Source: Pseudomonadota bacterium (GTDB lineage: Bacteria; Chloroflexota; UBA6077; JAJPHF01). From it: a stretch of DNA of 64,000 bases. Both the position numbers and the translations under genes were made by a program. Where the stretch lies: NCBI GenBank assembly GCA_021325365.1, contig JAJPHF010000100.1:39326-103325 (forward strand), in the 5' to 3' direction. Positions 26,424 through 34,108 of this stretch are shown piece by piece (within the stretch, counting starts at the first letter, position 1; every line of letters begins with the position of its first letter). Under the pieces are notes generated by a model. That model did no database searches. It was not told the origin of the DNA and saw only the letters and a list, made by a program, of their open reading frames with translations.

Positions 26424-27056
26424 TCAGGACGATGCGGTCGGCGCCCGGGCTGCTGGAGCAGCCGGTGGGGACGGAGCCGCGGTGGCCGGTGCCGGCGTGG
26501 CCGACGGCGGTGGGGTGGACGACCCCTGCGCCGTCGCCGCCTTGCTCTTCAGGGGCGAGAGGATCATCGACATGCTTCGCCCCTCCATGAGCGGCATGCG
26601 CTCGACCTGGCCCAGCGCGCGGACTTGCTCCGCCACGCCTTCCAAGATCGTCCGGCCGATCTGCGGATGGGCCATTTCCCGGCCGCGGAAGAGCAGCGTC
26701 ACCTTGACCTTGTCGCCCTCTTCCAGGAAGCGCTGTACGTTGCGGGTCTTGAACGCGATGTCGTGCTCGTCCGTCTTCGGACGGAGGCGGACTTCTTTCA
26801 GCTCAACCTTGGTCGCGTGCTTGCGCTCGTCGCGCTCCTTCTTGGTCTGCTCGTACTTGAAGCGACCATAGTCCATCAAGCGGCACACGGGGGGCGTGGC
26901 CATCGGAGCGACTTCGACTAGATCGAGGCCGCGCTCGCGCGCGATGCGGAGCGCCTCGGGAGTGGGCTGCACGCCCAGCTGCTCGCCGTTCTCGTCGATC
27001 AGGCGCACCTCGCGGACGCGGATGCGCTCGTTTACACGGAGGTCTCGGGTACTGAT
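26424..27056 (-). CDS. infC: Translation initiation factor IF-3
   Basis: IF-3 binds the 30S subunit and checks start-codon pairing. The protein shows LRVNERIRVREVRLIDENGEQLGV, the linker PVCRLMDYGRFKYEQTKKE and the C-domain LKEVRLRPKTDEHDIAFKTRN. The best start is ATC at 27056-27054: AAGGAG (27068-27063) precedes it by six bases, and the peptide begins ISTRDLRVNE. A GTG at 27071 would lie upstream of that ribosome site. AUU/AUC starts are a known autoregulatory trait of infC. The last 35 residues are a Pro/Ala/Ser-rich tail not found in typical 180-residue IF-3. The usual rpmI-rplT genes do not follow. Confidence 0.93.
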   Translation of the reverse strand: MSTRDLRVNERIRVREVRLIDENGEQLGVQPTPEALRIARERGLDLVEVAPMATPPVCRLMDYGRFKYEQTKKERDERKHATKVELKEVRLRPKTDEHDIAFKTRNVQRFLEEGDKVKVTLLFRGREMAHPQIGRTILEGVAEQVRALGQVERMPLMEGRSMSMILSPLKSKAATAQGSSTPPPSATPAPATAAPSPPAAPAARAPTASS

Positions 27057-27128
27057 GCTCCTCTCCTTCACGGTTCTCGGCGCCGTAGAGAGCGCCGGCT
27101 ATTAGCCCACCGCCATTAGGCCACCGTG

Positions 27129-27158
27129 ATTTTAGCCGCCCCGGGGCCTTATTGTCAA
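27129..27158 (-). promoter_or_regulatory. Sigma-A-type promoter of infC
   Basis: On the minus strand TTGACA (27158-27153) and TAAAAT (27134-27129) are separated by 18 bases, about 70 bases upstream of the infC start. This is the closest match to a housekeeping promoter seen in this GC-rich window. Confidence 0.75.
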
Positions 27159-27330
27159 CAACCGTGGCCCGCTGTTCGCCGCGCCGATCGGCTTGACAGC
27201 GGGCTGGGCCGCCGATACACTCCCACGGTTAGCGCGCTCGCGCGCGGAGAGGAGGCGGCCCCTGGTCAGGCAGGAACGGCACGGCGAACAGGGCGCCGCG
27301 GGGCGGGGAGACGCCGTCCCGCGGCGCACG

Positions 27331-28011
27331 ATGGAAGCTGGCGTCTTTATGGTCCGTCTCGCGGCGCCGGCGGGCGTAATCCGACATGTCGTGGCGCCCA
27401 TGCTCCCGCCGCATGGCGGCGCAGGGGGGCGCCCGGGAGGCGACGGCGCCCGCGGCCTCGGCCTGCTGCTCGGCGCGGTGCTGGTGATTGGTCTGGCCTG
27501 GGGCGCGCTGGGGGCGCCGCCCGCCGTAGGCCAGGACGACGTGCCGGCGGCGGGGCCGCCCCTCTCCCTTAGCGGCCGCTTGCGCGCGCAAGGGCACGAC
27601 GTCGCGCCAGACGAGGCGGTCTATCTCGACGCCGACGAGGAAGTGACCGAGCAGTATGTGCGCTTGCTGGTCGTCGTGCAGGACCTCTCGCAGATGCTGC
27701 CTACAACCGAGGGCTGGCGGCCCGCGCTGATCGCCAACCTTCAGGCGATGGCGCAGCTCGAACCGACGCTTGCCCCGGTGCCGCCACCGGAGGGGCTGAG
27801 GGACGTCCACGCGCAGTCCGTGGCGTACCGCGAGCATCTTGGCAAGGCGGCGGATGCCTGGCTGGCCGCCGTCCAGGCCGACGATCCCACCTGGCTGCTG
27901 CGCGGCACGGACGAGTACGCGGCCGCGGAGCAGGCCCGCCTGGCCTGGTATCAGGCGCTCTACGAATACTACACCGGCGAGCCGGCGCCGAACGCGCTGC
28001 CACGGCAGTAG
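27331..28011 (+). CDS. Hypothetical secreted or membrane-anchored protein
   Basis: A protein of about 226 residues. A hydrophobic stretch (GLGLLLGAVLVIGLAWGALGAPPAVGQ) at roughly residues 42-68 looks like a signal-anchor or a late signal peptide. The remainder is helical, with EEVTEQYVRLLVVVQDLSQMLP and DVHAQSVAYREHLGKAADAWLAAVQA segments. The open frame extends upstream to 27193 without a ribosome site; ATG 27331 and ATG 27349 are both possible starts. I recognise no family. It lies divergently from infC and convergently to the next gene. Confidence 0.55.
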   Translation: MEAGVFMVRLAAPAGVIRHVVAPMLPPHGGAGGRPGGDGARGLGLLLGAVLVIGLAWGALGAPPAVGQDDVPAAGPPLSLSGRLRAQGHDVAPDEAVYLDADEEVTEQYVRLLVVVQDLSQMLPTTEGWRPALIANLQAMAQLEPTLAPVPPPEGLRDVHAQSVAYREHLGKAADAWLAAVQADDPTWLLRGTDEYAAAEQARLAWYQALYEYYTGEPAPNALPRQ

Positions 28012-28176
28012 CCGCCCCGGGCCAGCCGCGTCCCCGGCTGGCGTGCCCTCCAGCGCTTCCACAGGCATTGAGCTATTGGGAGAGCGACCAGATGCAAGGG
28101 CGGGGGTTCGTCCCCTGCCGCCCGGCCGACGCTGCCCGGCTCGGCGATGCCCCCAGGCCGCTGTCAGCCGGCTCGC

Positions 28177-28223
28177 AGGCATCGGGTGCCGGCATGGCGT
28201 AGCGATGCCGGCACCCGATGCCT
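28177..28223. terminator. Strong 19-bp hairpin between convergent genes
   Basis: A perfect 19-base inverted repeat (arms 28177-28195 and 28205-28223, nine-base loop) sits in the gap between the convergent genes ending at 28011 and 28238. It can act as a bidirectional terminator. No T-run is evident. Confidence 0.6.
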
Positions 28224-28237
28224 CTTCGCTCAGCGCC

Positions 28238-28699
28238 TCAGGCGACGGTCACGCCCGGCGGGAGGACGGTGATCTGGCGCGACTCGGTGTGCCAGCCGCA
28301 GCGGGTCAGAATGGCCACGTAGAGGGTGTGCGGCCCCTCGTCCAGGTCGGCCGTCGGCAGGTCGACGCGGTAGCCGCTGAACAAGTATTGGGGGTCGCCA
28401 AGCTGCGCCACCACGTCCGCGCGCTGCTCCGTGTGCCAGGCGTCATAGGCGGTGCCCCCCGCTTCGCGCGGCACGTCCAGCGCCGCCTGCACCCCCAGGA
28501 TGCCCGTGCCCGCCGGCGCCGCCTCATCCACGGCCCACCCCTCCACGCCAATCGGCACCCCGGCGTTGATCGAGGCACCCTCCAGCGGGTACTCGAGCGC
28601 TGCCCGCAGTCGACAGGCCGACTCGTCTCCTTGCGCCCGCACGCTGCCCGGCAAGAGCCCGGTCAGCAGCGCGGCAAGCAACACCAGGCGGTACGCCAT
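28238..28699 (-). CDS. Hypothetical secreted protein
   Basis: A 153-residue protein from ATG 28699 with AGGAG about five bases upstream. The N-terminus MAYRLVLLAALLTGLLPGSVRAQG is a classical signal peptide. The mature part has an Ig-like or fibronectin-like strand pattern (RAALEYPLEGASINAGVPIGVEGWAVD...GPHTLYVAILTRCGWHTESRQITV) and two Cys residues that could pair. Similar secreted one-domain proteins with an 'inner Ig' pattern recur in this window (compare 18866-19951). Function unknown. Confidence 0.68.
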   Translation of the reverse strand: MAYRLVLLAALLTGLLPGSVRAQGDESACRLRAALEYPLEGASINAGVPIGVEGWAVDEAAPAGTGILGVQAALDVPREAGGTAYDAWHTEQRADVVAQLGDPQYLFSGYRVDLPTADLDEGPHTLYVAILTRCGWHTESRQITVLPPGVTVA

Positions 28700-28882
28700 T
28701 AGTCTCCTGGGCCTCCCCTCCACCAATCGGCGCGACACGGACCGCACGCAGTATAGCGCAGCGGGCCGAGCGCCGGCGGGGCGTGGCCGCGGCGCGCTGG
28801 CATGTACTTTGCACCGCTTCGGCCGGGCGTCGCCCGGGGGCGGTGGCGCCCGACATGTACGGTGGGGAGAGGAGAGCCAATC

Positions 28883-29392
28883 ATGGTACTTGACCCGCGC
28901 CCTGGCATGCCGCTCCGGGAGATGATGGACCGCCTCTTTACCGACGCCTTCGTGATGCCCCGGGGGCGGGGCACGAGCAGCCGGCAGGACGACGCCGCGG
29001 CGGGGACGCTCACGCCCCCGGTCAACATGTACGAGACCGACGCCGACCTGATGGTGGTCATCCCGCTGCCCGGGGTGAGCCCGAACGACATCCAGGTGGA
29101 CCTGCTCGGCACGCAGCTCACCGTGCGCACCGAGGTGCGCCGCGACGTGCCGCACCCCGATGCCGGCTCGCAGGGCGGCGCCGCGGGGCCGGGCAGCACT
29201 CAGCTCCGCCACCGCTGGTATCAACACGAGTTCCAGATCGGGCCGTACCACCGCACGATCGATCTGCCCTACAGCGTCGACGCGGACGGCATCCAGGCGA
29301 GCTACGAGCACGGCTTGCTGTCGCTGCGCATCCGGTGCCCCAAGGCGCAAACGCCGCGCCGCATCCCGCTTCAGAAGGGCGCGGGGACCTGA
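28883..29392 (+). CDS. Hsp20/alpha-crystallin small heat-shock protein
   Basis: A 169-residue small heat-shock chaperone that holds unfolding proteins in the cytosol without ATP. The alpha-crystallin domain begins at about residue 45 (PPVNMYETDADLMVVIPLPGVSPNDIQVDLLG) and ends with the conserved YEHGLLSLRIRCPK segment. An insertion of about 20 Gly/Ala/Ser-rich residues (PHPDAGSQGGAAGPGS) interrupts the domain. ATG 28883 has GGAG nine bases upstream. I saw no CIRCE or HAIR operator upstream. A 24-base tandem duplication covers its stop codon. Confidence 0.88.
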   Translation: MVLDPRPGMPLREMMDRLFTDAFVMPRGRGTSSRQDDAAAGTLTPPVNMYETDADLMVVIPLPGVSPNDIQVDLLGTQLTVRTEVRRDVPHPDAGSQGGAAGPGSTQLRHRWYQHEFQIGPYHRTIDLPYSVDADGIQASYEHGLLSLRIRCPKAQTPRRIPLQKGAGT

Positions 29393-29430
29393 GGGCACAC
29401 TGCCGAGGGGACCTGAGGGCGCGCTGCCGA
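29383..29430. repeat. 24-base tandem duplication over hsp20 stop
   Basis: Two adjacent 24-base units (29383-29406 and 29407-29430) differ at only two positions. The first contains the hsp20 TGA at 29390-29392, so the second unit is a copy of the gene's end plus downstream bases. Confidence 0.85.
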
Positions 29431-29533
29431 CTGGAGCCAATAGGCAGGGTGCCGGCGAGCGCGCGCGCTGCGGTCCATCCGCCGCCCCCGCGCGCTCGCC
29501 GGCTGGCGGCTAGAACGCGCGGGGGAGATGACG

Positions 29534-29872
29534 ATGGAATCGTCGCCGGATCTGGCGACCACTGTCCTGGGCATGGTACGCGCGACCATCACCCGCGTGC
29601 TCGGGCCTGATGCGCTCCAGGCGTCCCCGCCCAGCGTCCGCGTCGTGGACGTGGGTAGTCCCACGCCCCGCGTCGAGATTGCCCTGCGCTACGGCGGCGA
29701 GTCGCGCGCCCGCACGTTCGTGCTCCCAGCCGAGCCGGACCGCGTCGCGCTGGAGAAGACGGTGAACAACGCGGTACTGCCGATGCTGGAGGACATGGGG
29801 CTGCTGTCTCCCGCGGCGGAGACCGCGGACGACCCGCCCCTCGGGCAGCCGGGTGCCGGCCAGGCGGACTGA
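29534..29872 (+). CDS. Hypothetical small protein
   Basis: A 112-residue protein from ATG 29534, six bases after GGGGGAG; ATG 29528 would add two residues. It has a regular pattern of two helices and several strands (ATTVLGMVRATITRVLG...RVEIALRYGGESRARTFVLP...LEKTVNNAVLPMLEDMGLL) and a disordered acidic tail. I do not recognise the family. Its TGA overlaps the metallophosphoesterase ATG by one base, so the two are co-translated. Confidence 0.6.
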   Translation: MESSPDLATTVLGMVRATITRVLGPDALQASPPSVRVVDVGSPTPRVEIALRYGGESRARTFVLPAEPDRVALEKTVNNAVLPMLEDMGLLSPAAETADDPPLGQPGAGQAD

Positions 29873-30786
29873 TGTCGCGGCGGGCTCTCGTGCTCGCCCT
29901 GGCCGCCGCGGCCGGGCTGGCGCTGCCGGTAGCGTGGGGCGTGGCCGTCGAGCCGTACCGCGTTGACTGCCGCGAGGAGGCGGCCGTCGTGCCGGGGCTG
30001 CCGCCCGCCTGGGAGGCCCGGCGACTCGCGCTGTTCGGCGACTTGCAGGTGGGCATCCTGCTGGCGAACCTGGCCACCGTGCGCCGCGTGGTCCGCCAGG
30101 TGGCGGCCGCGCGTCCCGCGGCCGCGCTGCTGGCCGGCGACTTCTTGTACCGCGCCGTGCGGGACCGCGCCCGCCAGATTCGCGCGCTGGTGGGCTTGCT
30201 GGAGCCGCTGCCCGCGGCGGGCATTCCGACTTACGCGGTGCTCGGGAATCACGATTATCCCGTGCAGCACGTCATGCCCGACCCGAGCGGCGCCGCGTCG
30301 GCGCGCGAGCTGCGCGAGGCGTTCACAGCGATCGGCGTGCGCGTGCTGCACAACGAGGCCCTGGCGCTCGACGCGCCTGGAGCTACTGGCGCGGAGCCCG
30401 GTGCGGCCGCACTGTACCTCGTCGGGATCGGGCCGCACGTACCGGGCGCCGACGCGCCCCTGGCGGCTATCCGCCAGGTGCCGGCGGGCGCCGCGCGCGT
30501 GGTGCTGATGCACAACCCGGCGTCGTTCCAGGCGCTGCCGGCGGGCGCCGCGCCGCTTGCACTGGCGGGCCATACGCATGGGGGGCAGATTCGCGTTCCC
30601 TTCAAGCCCGAGTGGTCCGGCTGGTCGTGGACTCGGCACCGCGTCCAGCCGGCCGACGGCTGGCTGCAGGGAACGGGCGCCCCCGGCAATCACCTCTACG
30701 TGAACCGCGGCATCGGCTTCTCGTGCCTCCCCGTGCGGTTTGGCTGCCCGCCCGAGCTGACCTTCTTCACCCTCCACGCCGCGTAG
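29872..30786 (+). CDS. Metallophosphoesterase, YkuE-like, exported
   Basis: A 304-residue calcineurin-like phosphoesterase with an N-terminal hydrophobic leader (ALVLALAAAAGLALPVAWGVAV), so it acts at or outside the membrane. Motifs are GDLQ (residues 56-59), GDF (89-91), GNHD (125-128), VLMHNP and GHTHGGQ, the five blocks that bind the two metals. In the first block the usual DxH His is Gln59, which should alter one metal site. Relatives hydrolyse phosphodiesters, including UDP-lipid A-type or peptidoglycan precursors, but no substrate can be assigned here. It overlaps the preceding small gene by one base. Confidence 0.8.
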   Translation: MSRRALVLALAAAAGLALPVAWGVAVEPYRVDCREEAAVVPGLPPAWEARRLALFGDLQVGILLANLATVRRVVRQVAAARPAAALLAGDFLYRAVRDRARQIRALVGLLEPLPAAGIPTYAVLGNHDYPVQHVMPDPSGAASARELREAFTAIGVRVLHNEALALDAPGATGAEPGAAALYLVGIGPHVPGADAPLAAIRQVPAGAARVVLMHNPASFQALPAGAAPLALAGHTHGGQIRVPFKPEWSGWSWTRHRVQPADGWLQGTGAPGNHLYVNRGIGFSCLPVRFGCPPELTFFTLHAA

Positions 30787-30937
30787 CCGCCTGGCACGCT
30801 CTGTGCGCGAGAGGCGTGGCCGGCGACCGGCCGTCTGGGGCGCGCTGTCGCGTCGCCGCGGGCGAGCCGGCGCGATGGGGCGCGAACCATCGTCGCCCGA
30901 CGACCGAGAGTTAGCGCCGCACACCGAGGAGCGTGCC

Positions 30938-32059
30938 ATGCGACGGCAGAAGCGGTTGGGGAAGAGCGTGCTGGCGGCGGCGGGCCTGGGGCTCGGGCTG
31001 GCGGGGCGCGAGCTGTGGCTGCGCCGGCAGGAGGTGGACCTACGCGGCCAGGTGGCTCTGGTAACGGGCGGCTCGCGCGGCTTGGGCTACCTGTTGGCGC
31101 GCGAATTCGGCCGGCAGGGCTGTCGCCTGGCGATCTGCGCCCGCGACCCGGCCGAGCTGGAGCACGCGCGCGCCGACCTGAGCGGCCAGGGCTTCGACGT
31201 CTTCGCCCAGCCGTGTGACGTCGGCAACCGCGACCAGGTCGAGCGCCTGGTGGCTGCCGTGACCGCACACTTCGGGCGGATCGACCTCCTAGTGAACAAT
31301 GCGGGCGTGATCGAAGCGGGGCCGATCGACAGCCAGACCGAGGCGGATTTCCGCGAGGCGATGGACGTCATGTTCTGGGGCGTGCTGTACCCCACGCTGT
31401 CCGTGCTGCCGCAGATGCGGGCGCGGCGCGCGGGACGCCTCGTGAACGTCACGTCGATCGGCGGCAAGGTGGCGGTGCCCCACCTCATCCCCTACGACTG
31501 CGCCAAATTCGCCGCCGTCGCGCTGTCCGAGGGGCTGCGGGCCGAGCTGGCGCGTGAGGGCATCGTCGTCACGACGATCGCGCCGGGCCTCATGCGCACC
31601 GGCTCGATGCTGAACGCCATCTTCAAAGGCCCGCACCGCGCCGAATTCACGGCATTCTCCGTGCTGGGCAGCCTGCCGGTGATCTCGATGGACGCGGAGC
31701 GCGCCGCGCGCCAGATCGTCGCCGCGACGCGCCGCGGCGAGGCCGAGCGGATCCTGAGCCTGCCCGCCAACCTGTTGGCCCGCTTCCACGGCCTCTTCCC
31801 AGGCACGACCGCCGACATCCTGGGCGTGATCAATCGCGTGCTGCCCCAGGCCGACGGCGCCGGCCAGGATCGCGAGCGAGGCATGGCGCTGCACGCGGTG
31901 ACGCGCTCGCCGCTGCTCGACCGGCTGATCGGCTGGAACCTGGCGGCCGCCCAGCGTTTCCACGAGTACCCCGGGCCGATCACGGCCGGCCCCCAGGCGG
32001 CGCCTGACGTAGCCGGCGGCCAGGCCAACGGCGCCATGCCCCGGCCGCGCCCCTCGTGA
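30938..32059 (+). CDS. SDR family oxidoreductase with N-terminal anchor
   Basis: A 373-residue short-chain dehydrogenase. It starts MRRQKRLGKSVLAAAGLGLGLAGRELWL, a positively charged segment and hydrophobic helix that could tether it to the membrane. It then shows TGGSRGLG, NNAGV, Ser in NVTSIGG and the catalytic YDCAK. After the SDR core there is an extra 110-residue C-terminal part with AERILSLPANLLARFHGLFPG. This arrangement matches SDRs of unknown role seen beside PAP2 genes. GAGGAG lies seven bases before ATG 30938. Its stop overlaps the next GTG start by four bases. Confidence 0.82.
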   Translation: MRRQKRLGKSVLAAAGLGLGLAGRELWLRRQEVDLRGQVALVTGGSRGLGYLLAREFGRQGCRLAICARDPAELEHARADLSGQGFDVFAQPCDVGNRDQVERLVAAVTAHFGRIDLLVNNAGVIEAGPIDSQTEADFREAMDVMFWGVLYPTLSVLPQMRARRAGRLVNVTSIGGKVAVPHLIPYDCAKFAAVALSEGLRAELAREGIVVTTIAPGLMRTGSMLNAIFKGPHRAEFTAFSVLGSLPVISMDAERAARQIVAATRRGEAERILSLPANLLARFHGLFPGTTADILGVINRVLPQADGAGQDRERGMALHAVTRSPLLDRLIGWNLAAAQRFHEYPGPITAGPQAAPDVAGGQANGAMPRPRPS

Positions 32060-32997
32060 GCGCCGCGTCGCCCGGTCCGCCGGCCGACGAGGGCCAGCGC
32101 GTCCGCCGCGTGCTGGAGGCGGAGCTGGCGCGCATCGACTCGCCTCAGGCGGCCGAGGCCGTGGTGCGGCGCGTGGAGCGCTTGGCCGCGGGCGAGACCG
32201 AGGCCGACGAGGGCGAGGCCGCGGCGGAAACGCCGTTGCCCGCCGCCGCCGCGGTCGAGCGGGCGGCCGCGAGCGCCCCGCCGCGCGACGAGGCGGCCGC
32301 CGTCCTCGTGACTACGGCGGCGCAGGCCGTGGCCCCGACCCCCGAGGCGCCCGAGGTGCTGGCGGGCGCCCAGAAGGCGCTCGGCACGCGCCCCGTGCGC
32401 CGACCTCTCTCGCCTGAGGCGCAGCGCGGCCGGGCCCTGCTGAAGGAGGCGGTGCTGCGCCACATGGGGCCGCTGCAGGCGCTCGACGCGCGCCTGTTCC
32501 TGGCCGTGAACTGCCTGCCGCACCCGCGCGCGCTCGACACGGCCGCGAACCTCGTCGCCCTGCTCACCACTAGCGGCGGCGCCTGGATGCTGGGCGTGGT
32601 GGTCGCCGGGCTGCTCGGCGTCCCGCGCAGCCGGCGCGCGCTCGGCGACCTCGTGCCGACGGTGCTGACGACCACGTGGGTGGTCGAGTATCCGGTGAAG
32701 GCGGCCTTCCGCCGCCGGCGGCCGTTCATCGACATCGTGCGCGCGCTCGTCGTCGGCAAGCGGCCGGGAAGCTGGTCGTTTCCCAGCGGCCACACCGCGT
32801 CGGCATTCGCCTGCGCCTGGGTGCTGAGCCAGCACTGGCCGCGCCAGGCGCCGCGCTTCTTCGCACTCGCCAGCACTGTCGGCTTCAGCCGCGTCTACGT
32901 CGGCGCCCACTATCCCGGCGACGTCACCTCCGGCGCGTTGGCGGGGCTCGTGCTGAGCGCGCTCTTCCGCCGGGCGTTCCGCCGACTCGGCCGCTAG
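32056..32997 (+). CDS. PAP2 superfamily phosphatase
   Basis: A 313-residue integral membrane phosphatase. The first 120 residues are a hydrophilic Ala/Glu-rich extension. The PAP2 core follows, with the three signature blocks KAAFRRRRP, PSGHTASAFA and SRVYVGAHYPGD, whose Arg and His residues form the phosphatase site facing the outside. Family enzymes dephosphorylate phosphatidate, undecaprenyl diphosphate or similar lipid phosphates. GTG 32056 overlaps the SDR stop (GTGA), so the SDR and PAP2 proteins are coupled and may work on the same lipid. Confidence 0.85.
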   Translation: MSAASPGPPADEGQRVRRVLEAELARIDSPQAAEAVVRRVERLAAGETEADEGEAAAETPLPAAAAVERAAASAPPRDEAAAVLVTTAAQAVAPTPEAPEVLAGAQKALGTRPVRRPLSPEAQRGRALLKEAVLRHMGPLQALDARLFLAVNCLPHPRALDTAANLVALLTTSGGAWMLGVVVAGLLGVPRSRRALGDLVPTVLTTTWVVEYPVKAAFRRRRPFIDIVRALVVGKRPGSWSFPSGHTASAFACAWVLSQHWPRQAPRFFALASTVGFSRVYVGAHYPGDVTSGALAGLVLSALFRRAFRRLGR

Positions 32998-33029
32998 CAT
33001 AGCGCGTCATCACATCTCCGTAAGAGGGG

Positions 33030-33082
33030 TTGACCACGGGCGCGAAATGGGCTAGTATTTCACCAGTTGGCTAATTAACCAA
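33030..33082 (+). promoter_or_regulatory. ArsR promoter with palindromic operator
   Basis: TTGACC (33030-33035), a 17-base spacer and TAGTAT (33053-33058) form a good promoter. Right after it lies TTGG-CTAATTAA-CCAA (33067-33082), a palindrome overlapping the expected transcription start, as expected for an autoregulated ArsR gene. Confidence 0.7.
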
Positions 33083-33096
33083 TCGGTAAAATAGTT

Positions 33097-33447
33097 ATGG
33101 CGATGGACGAGCTGAGCGTTACGTTTGCCGCGCTGGCCGATCCCACGCGGCGGGCGATTCTCGCCCGGCTGGCGGAGGGCGAGGCGACCGTGCTGGAGCT
33201 GGCGGAGCCGTTCCAGTTGAGCTTGCCCGCCGTCTCCAAGCATCTCCGCGTGCTGCAGCGGGCCGGGCTGATCACGCAAGGGCGCAAGGCGCAGTGGCGG
33301 CCGTGCCGGCTGGAGGCGGCGCCGCTGAAGGACGTGGCCGAGTGGGTGGAGCGCTACCGCGCCGTGTGGGAGGAGCGCTTCGGCCAGCTCGACGCCTACC
33401 TGCGCGAGCTACAAGACCAGGAGGAGGGGCATGGACCCGACCAGTAG
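33097..33447 (+). CDS. ArsR family winged-helix regulator
   Basis: A 116-residue metalloregulator-type repressor: ALADPTRRAILARLAEGEATVLELAEPF, then the recognition helix LPAVSKHLRVLQRAGLI. It lacks an obvious Cys metal site (no CxC), as in the ArsR subgroup that is paired with SRPBCC proteins. ATG 33097 and 33103 are both possible. It overlaps the next gene by 17 bases. Probably represses its own two-gene operon through the palindrome at 33067-33082. Confidence 0.88.
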   Translation: MAMDELSVTFAALADPTRRAILARLAEGEATVLELAEPFQLSLPAVSKHLRVLQRAGLITQGRKAQWRPCRLEAAPLKDVAEWVERYRAVWEERFGQLDAYLRELQDQEEGHGPDQ

Positions 33448-33928
33448 TGGCACGACTACCCTGACGCTGCCGTCGGACCGGGAGATCCTGATCACGCGCG
33501 TCTTCGCCGCGCCGCGCCGCCTCGTCTTCGAGGCGCTGACGCGGCCCGAGCACGTCCGGCGGTGGTACGGTCCGCGCCGGCTCACGCTCACGGTCTGCGA
33601 GATCGACCTGCGGCCGGGCGGCGCCTGGCGCTACGTCCTGTGCGACCCGGAGAGCGGGCAAGAGTTCGGCTTCTCGGGCGTGTACCGCGAGATCGTGCCG
33701 CCCGAACGGATCGTCTCGACCGAGGGCTACGAGGCGCTGCCCGGTCACGATTACCTGGTTACCGTGACGCTGGACGAGCACGACGGCCAGACGACACTGC
33801 GCTCGCACCTGCTGTACCAGTCGCGCGAGGACCGCGACGGCCATCTCCGAGCGGGCATGGAGCCGGGGATGCGCGAATCCTTCGCCCGCCTGGCCGAGCT
33901 TCTGGCCGATCCGCTGGTGACCGGCTGA
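33431..33928 (+). CDS. SRPBCC/AHSA1 domain protein
   Basis: A 165-residue START-like domain protein of the AHSA1 (CalC) type. It opens with REILITRVFAAPRRLVFEALTRPEHVRRWYGP, followed by GGAWRYVL and a long C-terminal helix (GMRESFARLAELLADPL). Such proteins bind hydrophobic ligands or chaperone substrates. The ArsR-SRPBCC pair is very common in Actinobacteria and Chloroflexota. It overlaps the ArsR gene by 17 bases, so it is co-regulated with it. Confidence 0.88.
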   Translation: MDPTSSGTTTLTLPSDREILITRVFAAPRRLVFEALTRPEHVRRWYGPRRLTLTVCEIDLRPGGAWRYVLCDPESGQEFGFSGVYREIVPPERIVSTEGYEALPGHDYLVTVTLDEHDGQTTLRSHLLYQSREDRDGHLRAGMEPGMRESFARLAELLADPLVTG

Positions 33929-33930
33929 CA

Positions 33931-33958
33931 GTTCCGCAGCCTGACGGAACATCTGTTC
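33931..33958. promoter_or_regulatory. Hairpin and GAAC-N4-GTTC palindrome
   Basis: GTTCCG (33931-33936) and CGGAAC (33945-33950) form a short hairpin directly after the SRPBCC gene. The same GAAC then begins GAAC-ATCT-GTTC (33947-33958), which matches the Gram-positive-type LexA/SOS box pattern. It is about 150 bases upstream of the BNR gene. Confidence 0.35.
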
Positions 33959-34023
33959 GACTGTAATGACCCTGTAACGGCGCTCCTCTAGGGAGCCGGC
34001 CCGCGGCTCGGTACACTAACCAT

Positions 34024-34041
34024 GTAGAACAGATGCTCTAC
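34024..34041. promoter_or_regulatory. Second palindrome upstream of BNR gene
   Basis: GTAGA-ACAGATGC-TCTAC is an inverted repeat whose core AACAGATG is the reverse complement of CATCTGTT in the GAAC-N4-GTTC site 70 bases earlier. The two related sites upstream of the BNR/MoaD pair could be bound by one regulator. Confidence 0.35.
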
Positions 34042-34108
34042 TGACGGTTGGCGACCGGGGCCCGGGCGGCCAGTGGAACCCCGCCCGAGGCCGGGCAAGG
34101 AGGAAGGA

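Noticed and set aside
27000..27190. Ribosomal-protein leader (L20-type) or riboswitch before infC
   Set aside because: Only about 70 bases lie between promoter and start, with no recognisable conserved fold; rplT is not downstream.
31492..33000. 502-residue minus-strand open frame antisense to the SDR and PAP2 genes
   Set aside because: It reads Arg/Ala/His-rich sequence with no domains and lies wholly opposite two well-supported genes; high GC creates long antisense frames.
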